Assembly (NCBI RefSeq): GCF_900107195.1
Contig: NZ_FNPB01000012.1
Location: forward strand, 1-64,000
Reading direction: 5' to 3'
DNA from: Halobellus clavatus
GTDB taxonomy: Archaea; Halobacteriota; Halobacteria; Halobacteriales; Haloferacaceae
DNA: 64,000 nucleotides
Shown here: positions 36,416-43,399 of the stretch, in pieces
How positions within the stretch are numbered: the stretch's first letter is position 1
How the letters are laid out: each line of letters starts with the position of its first letter
Made by a program: the position numbers and the translations under genes
Notes under the pieces: generated by a model
The model's input: only the letters and a program-made list of their open reading frames with translations
What the model was told of the DNA's origin: nothing
The model's database searches: none

Positions 36416-36981
36416 TGGCCGTCGCGCTCCTCGCAGGTGTCCCCGGAGTCGGGCTCTCCTCAATGGCCGAACAGACGCGCCGGGACCTCGACGACGACTA
36501 TCTGCTGATCAACTTCGGGGACGCGATGCTGGAACAGGCCGCGACGCAGGGGCTCGCAGCATCCCGGTCAGAGCTGGCATCGCTCTCTCGCGTGGAGACC
36601 CGTCGACTCCAGCGCCGGGCGGGCGAGTACGTCGCAGACAAAGCCGAAAGCAACAAAGTGTTGTTGACGACTCACCTCGCCGTCAGGACCGATTCGGGCT
36701 TCCTCCCGGGCCTGCCGGACGCCGTGTTCCACGACGTAGACCCGGACCTGTTCGTCCTCGTCGAGGCCAGTCCCGACACGATACTGAGCAGGCGCGCTAC
36801 TGCGGACCGCGACTACGACGATGTGAGCCGCCACGCAATCGAGTTCGAACAGGACCTCAACCGGACGGCGGCCTTCGAGTACGCGGTCGAGGCCGACGCT
36901 CCGGTCCAGTTGGTCGAAAACGAGGACGACGTTGACGTCGCAGCGACGGCCCTCACGGACGTCCTTCGGACGGGTCTGTGA
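36415..36981 (+). CDS. Archaeal-type adenylate kinase (AdkA-like)
   Basis: Interconverts ATP, AMP and ADP. The 188-residue sequence follows archaeal AdkA rather than bacterial Adk: ALLAGVPGVGLSSMAEQTRR at the N-terminus, YLLINFGDAMLEQAATQGL, VLLTTHLAVRTDSGFLPGLP and LFVLVEASPDTILSRR. The P-loop has Leu where most P-loops have Lys. AdkA enzymes of methanogens also lack the Lys (GVPGVGST), so this is consistent with the family but makes activity worth testing. It is coupled to the DUF5789 gene upstream. Confidence 0.82.
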   Translation: MAVALLAGVPGVGLSSMAEQTRRDLDDDYLLINFGDAMLEQAATQGLAASRSELASLSRVETRRLQRRAGEYVADKAESNKVLLTTHLAVRTDSGFLPGLPDAVFHDVDPDLFVLVEASPDTILSRRATADRDYDDVSRHAIEFEQDLNRTAAFEYAVEADAPVQLVENEDDVDVAATALTDVLRTGL

Positions 36982-37208
36982 CTGTCGGTCTCGATTCCGC
37001 GCCACAGGCCCTCGGCGAAAGAGCGTAGGCGGGAGAACGGCCCACCGGCCGGTGTCGGAGTCAGTCCGCGGGTGCGATCGAATCCGGGTTCGAGAAGTCG
37101 GCAGTACGCAGATCCCGCTCCGGACGACAGCCCGTTGCGACCGGCATCGGCTGTCAGCAGTTCGATTCGGGTGAGAAGCATATGTACGTGGGGACCGTAC
37201 ACTCGGGT

Positions 37209-37664
37209 ATGGATCAAGACCACGAGCAGGACGTGCAAAAGGCAGACGTGAACCCGGTCGGTACCTCGTTCGTCGGTGGGTTCCTCGGAACGGTGGCCGG
37301 ACTGCGAAGGGGCGGCGTCGGCGGAGCCGTACTCGGCGGATTGGTCGGCGGGACCACGGGGTACGTCGTGGGTGCGGCCGTGAACACGGACGCCCGGCCG
37401 GATCCGAGTATGGACGTCGATCCCGTCACAATCTCGACGGGCGCGGACGACGAGCGCGACGAAGAGGCGGTCACCGACGAGCACGACGATGCTGATGATG
37501 CACCCGACGGCACCGCTGATGAGGAGCACGGCACCAGCATCGAGATCGGAACCGCCGACGAGACTGACGAAGCCGAGAAAGCAGACGAGGACGCGACAGA
37601 CGAAGCCGAGAAAGCAGACGAGGACGCGACAGACGCCGGCGAAACGACGGACGAAGCGGAGTAG
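37209..37664 (+). CDS. Gly-zipper membrane protein with acidic repeat tail
   Basis: About 151 residues from the ATG giving MDQDHEQDVQKA (a start nine codons earlier is possible). Residues about 15-60 are Gly-rich and hydrophobic (FVGGFLGTVAGLRRGGVGGA, then LGGLVGGTTGYVVGAAV), a glycine-zipper pattern like that of small membrane-inserting proteins. The tail is extremely acidic and ends with a tandem repeat of the unit DEAEKADEDAT. I recognise no family function. It stands alone downstream of the adenylate kinase. Confidence 0.6.
   Translation: MDQDHEQDVQKADVNPVGTSFVGGFLGTVAGLRRGGVGGAVLGGLVGGTTGYVVGAAVNTDARPDPSMDVDPVTISTGADDERDEEAVTDEHDDADDAPDGTADEEHGTSIEIGTADETDEAEKADEDATDEAEKADEDATDAGETTDEAE
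37566..37631 (+). repeat. 33-bp tandem duplication inside an acidic tail
   Basis: Two identical 33-base units (37566-37598 and 37599-37631) encode DEAEKADEDAT twice in frame, with the first bases of a third copy after them. Copy number could vary by slippage without shifting the frame. Confidence 0.9.
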
Positions 37665-37713
37665 GGCACTCTCTAGCGAAGAAGCGAAGCCTTCGTGAGA
37701 AGGCCAGGAAGGG

Positions 37714-37733
37714 GTGGACTCGCTGGGATTTGG
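37714..37733. repeat. tRNA-3'-end-like repeat (attachment-site candidate)
   Basis: GTGGACTCGCTGGGATTTGG reads on the minus strand like the T-arm and acceptor end of a tRNA (AAATCCCAGCGAGTCCAC). The same core recurs at 54971, 57186 and 57261, twice beside a full integrase. Here it lies just downstream of an integrase tail, so it may be a relic att site. Confidence 0.55.
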
Positions 37734-37745
37734 AATTCCGGGACT

Positions 37746-37970
37746 TTAGAGCCTGCTTCGGCGGTTTCTACCATTCTCCCACTCCCGAAGCGGCCGGCGA
37801 CGAACCTCCATCTTCTCCCGGGAAGTGCGCTTGTCGTAGTGCTTGTCGATGATCGCCTCGGTGACGTCCATCCGCTCACTGACGATCTCCTTCGGAGCCT
37901 TGCCGTTCAGGTCGCGGATGATCGCGCCCTTCCGGTACCCGCAGGAGCTGTCCGAGTAGTAGCGACAGAG
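37746..37970 (-). pseudogene. Tyrosine recombinase C-terminal fragment
   Basis: The minus strand encodes [20 protein letters not shown], then [20 protein letters not shown] and [12 protein letters not shown] before a stop. The SERMDV...KHYD pattern is the catalytic-Tyr end of haloarchaeal phage-type integrases and matches the tail of the full integrase at 57.3 kb (SERMDVSLEVLYKHYDVRD). The other catalytic residues and the N-terminal three quarters are absent. It ends next to the tRNA-like repeat at 37714, so this is the remnant of an excised or decayed integrated element. Confidence 0.75.
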
Positions 37971-38002
37971 CGCTTATCCCGAACTGCCCGCTACCGAGAA
38001 GT

Positions 38003-38206
38003 ATGAGCACTGGCCGGGAAATTCGTCTGATCGAGGAGGACGAAGGCGGCTGGTCGGCGATCGACGAGGAGACGAACGTCGCCAGCCAGGGCGAAACGCG
38101 CGAGGAAGCGCTCGCGAACCTCGATGAAGCGGTCGAGTTGACGAAGGAGGCTCGCGAGGCCGACACGGACGCGCCCGAGGCGGACGCCCCCTGGTTCGAT
38201 GGATAA
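38003..38206 (+). CDS. hicB: HicB-like antitoxin
   Basis: A 67-residue protein with the partial RNase-H-like fold of HicB: IRLIEEDEGGWSAIDEETNV and ASQGETREEALANLDEAVEL, the GxTxEEAxxN motif of the family, then an acidic tail. Haloarchaeal HicB proteins of this length lack the extra DNA-binding domain of long bacterial HicB. It should neutralise a HicA mRNA interferase. The cognate hicA directly downstream is frameshifted and truncated, so this antitoxin seems orphaned. Confidence 0.8.
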   Translation: MSTGREIRLIEEDEGGWSAIDEETNVASQGETREEALANLDEAVELTKEAREADTDAPEADAPWFDG

Positions 38207-38388
38207 ACGGCCCGCCGCGAGACTTCGCCGGTCAGGAGATCGTCAGCGTCCTGACCTCGTTCAACCACCGTAAGGACCGCCAGCGCGGGAGCCACGCGGG
38301 TCTGAAGTACACGAATCCCGATACCGGAGAGGTTCGCACCGTGACGATTCCACTGCACGACCGCGTGAAGATCGGACCTTCCCGATAA
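38199..38388 (+). pseudogene. hicA: Broken hicA toxin gene
   Basis: An ATG overlapping the hicB end opens MDKRPAARL, but the HicA sequence continues in another frame: PRDFAGQEIVSVLTSFNHRK, DRQRGSHAGLKYTNPDTGEV and RTVTIPLHDRVKIGPSR before a stop. HicA normally has a further 25 or so residues after the HDR-x-IG turn. So there is one frameshift near 38210-38220 and a lost C-terminus. The catalytic His (RGSHAGL) and the dsRBD-like core remain. The toxin is presumably dead, leaving hicB alone. Confidence 0.75.
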
Positions 38389-38515
38389 CACTAGGATTCT
38401 CTCCGAGATGGAAATGGAAGATTCGCCCCTCAATGTCTGTGTCTACGTAGATCTCTCGCTCTTGCGCTTTCTGGACCAGAATGGCGAGCCAGTCTTTGGT
38501 CGCTTGTGGAGGCAC
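38389..38515 (-). pseudogene. N-terminal fragment of an unknown gene
   Basis: The minus strand encodes MPPQATKDWLAILVQKAQER, EIYVDTDIEGRIFHFHLGEN, then runs into antisense hicA sequence. The start looks like a genuine protein N-terminus, but homology would end at the hicA break, so the two genes were probably truncated by one deletion. I do not recognise the family. Confidence 0.35.
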
Positions 38516-38588
38516 AGCCGGATAATTAAGACATATTGACTTGTTTTATCCTAAACCATCGTCGAAAGCATCCAAAGCGAGTACGAGA

Positions 38589-38810
38589 ATGACTGACTTC
38601 GTGGTGAAGGTCCCGAACATCGCCGTCGAGATGCACATCGTCGCAAGCGAGGACGACAAGGACAAAGTCCGACAGGAGATCGACCGTCCGACGTTCCAGT
38701 ACGTCCTCGAGAAGTCCGGAAACAGCGACCTGCGATGTCTCTCTTTCGAGCAGGTCCGAGAGACGCACGAGACGGTCCAGAACGCGGGGCCGCTTCAGCA
38801 GGTGTTCTGA
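38589..38810 (+). CDS. Small conserved haloarchaeal protein
   Basis: A 73-residue protein starting MTDFVVKVPNIAVEMHIVAS. It alternates short strands and helices and ends with a helix (CLSFEQVRETHETVQNAGPL). The ATG is chosen because upstream codons are Ser/Lys-rich and lie in A+T-rich sequence. No catalytic motif is seen and I cannot name the family. It lies 52 bases before the RidA gene on the same strand and could be cotranscribed with it. Confidence 0.6.
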   Translation: MTDFVVKVPNIAVEMHIVASEDDKDKVRQEIDRPTFQYVLEKSGNSDLRCLSFEQVRETHETVQNAGPLQQVF

Positions 38811-38862
38811 GGCCCGAACGAGTCCCCGAAACGGGTTTCACACTCCCACGTAGCCAGTACGT

Positions 38863-39252
38863 ATGGAACGCCGCCGAATCTCCTCCGGCACCGAGTGGGA
38901 ATCACACGTCGGCTACTCCCGCGCGATCAGAGCCGGCTCCCAGATCCACGTCTCCGGTACGACCGCAACCGACGAGGACGGCGACGTCGTCGGCGAGGGC
39001 GATCCGTACGAGCAGACCAAACAGGCGCTCGCCAACGTCGAGGACGCGCTCGTAGAGGCCGATGCATCACTGGAAGACGTCGTCCGGACCAGGATGTTCG
39101 TCACCGACATCGACGACTGGGAGGCGATCGGCGAGGCGCACGGCGAGTACTTCGGCGAGATCCGCCCGGCGACGAGTATGCTCGAAGTGAGCCGGCTGAT
39201 CAGGCCTGAGCTCCTCGTTGAGGTCGAGGCCGTCGCAATCGTCGAAGGCTGA
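38863..39252 (+). CDS. RidA-family (YjgF/UK114) deaminase
   Basis: RidA proteins hydrolyse reactive enamine/imine intermediates formed by PLP enzymes such as threonine dehydratase. The 129 residues show the family order: ESHVGYSRAIRAGSQIHVSG, YEQTKQALANVEDALVEADA, DVVRTRMFVTDIDDWEAIGE and RPATSMLEVSRLIRPELLVE. The active-site Arg and Glu positions near the C-terminus are kept. A homotrimer with the active site between subunits is expected. It is the last clearly core-like gene before the A+T-rich accessory region. Confidence 0.92.
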   Translation: MERRRISSGTEWESHVGYSRAIRAGSQIHVSGTTATDEDGDVVGEGDPYEQTKQALANVEDALVEADASLEDVVRTRMFVTDIDDWEAIGEAHGEYFGEIRPATSMLEVSRLIRPELLVEVEAVAIVEG

Positions 39253-39328
39253 CTAATTGGAGTCTATGGAAACTCTCCTCTATTGATAAAAACTATGCAG
39301 CAACAATAGAGCACATAGAATAAGTGCA

Positions 39329-40012
39329 ATGCCATCCCGTAGACAAATTCTACTAGGAATTCTCGGTTCTAGTGTGTTGGCTCCCCCGGTTTCGGCGGAT
39401 ACCGAAAGACAGAATATTGAAATCGAAGATGCGGCGTTCCCGGATTCAGTCCGGATCGGACAATCGTTTACGGCATCAATCGACTACCGGAACCCCTCCT
39501 CAGAGACCGTTGAGGTCACCCTTGAGTATAAGTTGTGTGTGAATACTCCAGAGGAGGCCAGCGAGCGTGGGAATTCCTGTTACAGAGTTCTGGAGGTCTC
39601 AAAGACTGTTGAACCGGAGAGTGGATGGAATACGACGCTCTCGCCGGTTATCGATTCGGATGTCCCTGAGGAATACAGGATTCCGGGTGAGCGGGGGCAA
39701 GAGATCTCGATCAGGACTGACAGTGATCGAGTCTTGGGAGCCGCGATCACGGATTCACTCGAACTGCTTCCTCGCTATAATCCGACTGAACAGGCTACTG
39801 AAGAGAATCCCCCTGCCACGACCAAAGCCACGCCCAGAGAGACGGATTCCCAGATAGAGACCACCGAAATGAGACCACAGACGGAATCTGATCCTGAATC
39901 GGACACTGCTGATTCTCAGGGATTGGTGTCCCCAGCTGTCAGGGATATACTCACCATAATGAGCGCTGCCGGTATCACCTTCGCCGGAATATACCGTTAC
40001 CTCTTCAAATGA
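39329..40012 (+). CDS. Tat-exported surface protein with C-terminal membrane anchor
   Basis: A 227-residue protein. MPSRRQILLGILGSSVLAPP is a twin-arginine signal with a likely cleavage after VSA. An exported beta-rich domain follows (about residues 25-155), with two Cys that could form a disulfide (YKLCVNT and NSCYRVL). Then come a Thr/Pro/Glu-rich stalk (about 158-200), probably O-glycosylated, and a final membrane helix (ILTIMSAAGITFAGIYRYLF). This is the layout of a haloarchaeal cell-surface protein. The family is unknown. Composition is A+T-rich, unlike RidA next door. Confidence 0.7.
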   Translation: MPSRRQILLGILGSSVLAPPVSADTERQNIEIEDAAFPDSVRIGQSFTASIDYRNPSSETVEVTLEYKLCVNTPEEASERGNSCYRVLEVSKTVEPESGWNTTLSPVIDSDVPEEYRIPGERGQEISIRTDSDRVLGAAITDSLELLPRYNPTEQATEENPPATTKATPRETDSQIETTEMRPQTESDPESDTADSQGLVSPAVRDILTIMSAAGITFAGIYRYLFK

Positions 40013-40049
40013 GAGTATCGGCACGCCAGCGTTCCAATATCACTTCGGA

Positions 40050-40583
40050 CTACGGTTCAGCGGGTTCATAGGTAGTCCCTCGTGTCATCCTCTTCTGCGT
40101 GATGAGCCCGTACCGCTCCGGTGAATCGAGGTCCCGGCGTCGCGTCGATCGAGATTTTTGTGACGACGCTCGCGCCTCGTCGTCGTCGAGGACGTCGACT
40201 TCGTCGACGATGAAGACGAGCTGCGCGTCTGTGTCCCGAATCAGCTCAAAGTACTGACTCCGTGCGGTCGAATCCCGTGAGAAGTCGCGGCCGATTCGCG
40301 AGTCTTGCAGGAGCATATGAACGACGCCAGTAGCGGTGTTCGCGGAGAGACAGTTCACGTACCCCGTTCTGACGCCGGGCGTCTAGCGTTCGAGTTGTTG
40401 GCAAACGTACTTCGCGAGCGTTGTCTTCCCGGCACCGGAGGGGCTGGTAATCAGGACGTGGTCACCTTTGACGTCCTCCTCGATCGGCCGAGGACACGAA
40501 GAGAGATGATCGATCTCGCTGTTTCGATGCTGGAGTTCCTGCGGCACGAATTCGTCGCGGAGCGCACGGGCGTCACGGATCAT
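40050..40583 (-). pseudogene. Decayed Orc1/Cdc6 paralogue
   Basis: The first 66 codons (40583 down to 40383) read MIRDARALRDEFVPQELQHR, closely matching the intact Orc at 35.8 kb, and include Walker A (SPSGAGKTTLAKYV) before a stop. A second frame continues the Orc sequence with VFIVDEVDVLDDDEA (Walker B), then jumps to a region resembling the C-terminal winged helix (SPERYGLITQKRMTRGT). So there is at least one frameshift and an internal deletion of the lid domain. It is a dead paralogue between an accessory surface gene and an IS remnant. Confidence 0.8.
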
Positions 40584-40690
40584 CGACTCGGGCTACAAGA
40601 TTCGTTGACTTGTGTGGGAGCCGTCCGGGGTGAAAGTAGAGCACAGAAAACCAAGGCAAAAAATAATTAGTACAGTCTCTTCGGTCGTGT

Positions 40691-41285
40691 TTAGTTTGGA
40701 GCATTGAGCCAGGCGGCAAATGCTTGGAGCCACTTTTCGGCGGTTTGCGGTTCAACGTGGCTGAAACAGTTCGAGAACGATGAACTGCGGCGTTTGAGTT
40801 CTCGAAAGATTCGCTCGATGGCATTCCGATTTCCATTCCGTTCGGTTTGAAATCGGAGTGAAGTTCTGGCCAGCGCAGTTTGGAGGTGTTGAGCGCCATC
40901 GATCAGAAATACGGCGGATTCGACATCGTGTTTCTGGCGGAGCTCACGCAGAAAAGATCTCGGTCAATGCGGTCGTCGTTGTTGAAAACAGTCGGAGATG
41001 CAGTAGATCGTTTGTGTCTGGATCAGCGGCGGCGTACAGCCAGAATTGCTGATCATTGCTCCACAGTCTCGTCACCCACAACGTGATTCGGACTTCGGCC
41101 CGCTGTGGGCTGTAAGTCGGGCTTCTGCCCCCAATTGTGGATCGCTTTCGGCGAGCGCTCGACACCCCACTCTTCGAGAATCGAGACGGTATTCCGGAGC
41201 GACAGCCCCCCTAGCTGCAGTTGAATACCCAGCCTCGTCGCACGCTCGGGTGTCCGCTGTCGCTCCACAAAATCCAAATCAATCC
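40691..41285 (-). pseudogene. Frameshifted IS6-family transposase
   Basis: Three frames together give one IS6 transposase: FVERQRTPERATRLGIQLQL to NHVVGDETV, then NDQQFWLYAAADPDTNDLLH to STTTTALTEIF, then HDVESAVFLIDGAQHLQTAL to WLQAFAAWLNAPN. One shift is near 41063; the second is an extra T in a TTTT run near 40954. The N-terminus is clipped. The outer end, at about 40683, shares the same terminal bases as the copy at the left window edge, which lies in inverted orientation. Confidence 0.85.
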
Positions 41286-41453
41286 AGTCGCTGCAAGATG
41301 TAAATCGATTTGACCCAGTTTAGGGCGGTGAAGCTGGATGGATTCGACAAGGATGCCTGGCAGGATTGTACGAGGAGGAGTCTCGGGAAATGGAAGAAGT
41401 GGAGAAGCGACAGCCGCAGCAATAGTAAATACGGAGATGTCGTTCTACCAGGT

Positions 41454-42020
41454 ATGGAACTGGAAGAGCAACTGGAGTTGGTCAAAGACTTGGAGTCCCG
41501 GGTGCTTCGTAAGCGTCGTCACGAACCGTTTGAATTGGAGGTTCGGAATGAAGACGAGGCGGTTCTGCTTAAGGGTATTCTGAATAAGACGAAGGTGGAG
41601 CTGTTTCAGGAGATGAGTGACGAGTTGGAGAGACACATCATTGAGTGCCCGGAGTGCTTTAGGAGTGAAACTGCTCCCGTCCACGAGACGATGTATGAAA
41701 TGTATGATACCGGGGACGGAGTTAAGGAGAATGTGTTTAAAGCCGATATCGAGTTCAAGTGCAGGACCTGTATGAAGACGGTGCGAGGTAAGTCAGTGGT
41801 TGCTCTTCGTGACCGAATCGACGAGTATGAGTCCGGTGTCAGGGAGTATGTGTTGGAGGCAAGAGAAGCGTTACCTGAGCCGAGTTTTATCGAGGATGTA
41901 ACAGAGGAACAGATTCACGAATACAAGCAGTTAGATGACCAGTATGCAAAGCTGCTTCCCCCCGGTGTTGACAGCTTGGAAGAGTGGTACAGCCAGTTCG
42001 AACAGGTAGAGAAGGTATGA
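41454..42020 (+). CDS. Hypothetical protein with a Cys4 zinc site
   Basis: About 188 residues from the ATG giving MELEEQLELVKDLESRV; the frame stays open a further 48 codons upstream to near the IS remnant, so the true start is uncertain. A long helical/coiled-coil first part (to about residue 75) is followed by a split zinc site, IIECPECFRSE and EFKCRTCMKT, about 50 residues apart, then helices. It might be a recombination- or regulation-associated protein, but I recognise no family. It overlaps a tiny zinc-finger gene by ATGA. Confidence 0.55.
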   Translation: MELEEQLELVKDLESRVLRKRRHEPFELEVRNEDEAVLLKGILNKTKVELFQEMSDELERHIIECPECFRSETAPVHETMYEMYDTGDGVKENVFKADIEFKCRTCMKTVRGKSVVALRDRIDEYESGVREYVLEAREALPEPSFIEDVTEEQIHEYKQLDDQYAKLLPPGVDSLEEWYSQFEQVEKV

Positions 42021-42109
42021 CTGAGGACTTAGAACCACACACGGTGCAGTGCCCGGGATGCGGCAGCACGGAGGAAAAGATCAGTACGAAATCAGGTTCT
42101 CCCGGCTGA
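42017..42109 (+). CDS. Tiny CxxC protein or truncated zinc-finger gene
   Basis: Thirty codons starting MTEDLEPHTVQCPGCGSTEE, overlapping the previous stop (ATGA). One CPGC knuckle is present; a second would be needed for a zinc finger. The reading ends inside the roughly 70-bp repeat at 42090-42162, so the gene was probably longer and was cut by that element. Confidence 0.45.
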   Translation: MTEDLEPHTVQCPGCGSTEEKISTKSGSPG

Positions 42110-42162
42110 TCTGGCTGTGAGATCGTGAAATAAACACCGTGGCAACCCTCCTATGAGACACC
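42090..42162 (+). repeat. Dispersed repeat, copy A
   Basis: This stretch matches 46120-46190 in the same orientation at roughly three quarters of positions. It includes an identical 15-base block (GAAATAAACACCGTG) and a common hairpin region (CGGCTGA...). It lies at the end of a truncated small gene and 35 bases before the metallophosphoesterase. It may be the relic end of a mobile element or a MITE. Confidence 0.6.
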
Positions 42163-42196
42163 AGATCTATACAGTCATCCACTAACAGTTACGAGT

Positions 42197-43084
42197 ATGA
42201 GGGTCTTGGTCTGTAACGACCTTCACCTCAAACCCGTAGCGAGTGACTACGACATCGACGCAATGGAGACCCCAGATGACATCGACGCCGTATTCATCGC
42301 CGGTGATCTCACACATCGAGACGGAGCCGATGACATCGCACTCGCACGCCGGTTCATCGATCAATTCGATATTGATGTCTTGTACGTACCCGGGAACCAC
42401 GATCATACTCCAATGCCTGTACGCGTTGCCGAGGGATTTGAGCACGTGACCAACGGTCACAATATGACCCGTGAGTATGAGTCGTGTTCAGTCGTCGGCT
42501 GGGGATGTGAGTCCCGGTCGCTTGATGATGCGCTCGATCAAGCAGCGTTTCCTACGCTTGACCCTCGGACCGCTCCACGTGGAGAGCGACGGTATCGGGC
42601 GGATCAAACCGCGAGTGCCATCGAAAACGCACTCCACAGTCTCGTCACTGACCAGGTGACCACATCTGATGCCGCTGATGAACTCGGGATCGCCGACGAG
42701 AACATTCCGACGTTCCATCAGAGCGTTCACCGCATTCAGGAGACGTATGATCACCTTTCCGATCTTGTTGGCGACAGGTCGAACGTTGTCATCGTCTCTC
42801 ATCTGTCCCCATTTAACACGTCTTTCGATCGACACCACTCGACAGGAACGCGTGAAGAGGATCGTGAGGCGTTTCACACAGGCTCTATTGCTCTAAAACT
42901 CATCATAAAGACTCACGACGTCTACGCAACAGTTAGTGGGCACTCTCACGCCTCTGGGTACGAGACAGGAGATAGCGAGATTGGTGCTCCTCATATGCTT
43001 AATCTCGGCTACCGTGGACTCGGTGTCGTTGATATCTGTCCCACTACCAACGAGTTCAGCTTCGTTGAGGTGAACACGAGCTGA
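42197..43084 (+). CDS. Calcineurin-like metallophosphoesterase
   Basis: A 295-residue di-metal phosphoesterase. All motifs are visible: VCNDLHLKP (D-x-H), VFIAGDLTHRDG, VLYVPGNHDHTP, VIVSHLSPFN and ATVSGHSHASG. An unusual insertion of about 100 residues (105-205) separates the third and fourth motifs, largely helical and acidic, including TTSDAADELGIADENIPTFH. That segment could form a lid or be involved in oligomerisation. The substrate could be a phosphoprotein, nucleotide or nucleic acid. It stands alone on its strand in A+T-rich surroundings just after repeat copy A. Confidence 0.85.
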   Translation: MRVLVCNDLHLKPVASDYDIDAMETPDDIDAVFIAGDLTHRDGADDIALARRFIDQFDIDVLYVPGNHDHTPMPVRVAEGFEHVTNGHNMTREYESCSVVGWGCESRSLDDALDQAAFPTLDPRTAPRGERRYRADQTASAIENALHSLVTDQVTTSDAADELGIADENIPTFHQSVHRIQETYDHLSDLVGDRSNVVIVSHLSPFNTSFDRHHSTGTREEDREAFHTGSIALKLIIKTHDVYATVSGHSHASGYETGDSEIGAPHMLNLGYRGLGVVDICPTTNEFSFVEVNTS

Positions 43085-43399
43085 TCCAGCTATCCTTGAT
43101 CAGCAGTCCGATCACGGGGATAGATCAACCACCCGCCCTACTTCGCTCACGTTGAACGGTTCGCTTGTGGAAGTGGGGGCTCGTCTATGAACTCAGCCTC
43201 AAACCCATCCGGGTAGGTAAAACCGCTACTCGGCGTCACTACGATAAGGGGCGCTTGGATTGTAGTGATCAGGTCCCGCTCGTAGCTACTTTAAATCCAA
43301 ATTACACACAGTTATGATGTCATAGAAGGGATCTCACGCCTGGATAGGATTCGCCAAGGAAGACGACTTACCTATCGTTCAGTACAGTGCGCGTATGTC
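43085..43399. other. Non-coding gap
   Basis: Two convergent genes (metallophosphoesterase and histidine kinase) end here. I see no open frame with coding character and no repeat, only mixed-composition sequence with a G+C-rich start and A+T-rich stretch near 43300. Confidence 0.6.

Noticed and set aside
37566-37631. Tandem repeat considered as a CRISPR start
   Set aside because: Two abutting in-frame units without spacers inside a coding tail. No CRISPR array was seen anywhere in the window.
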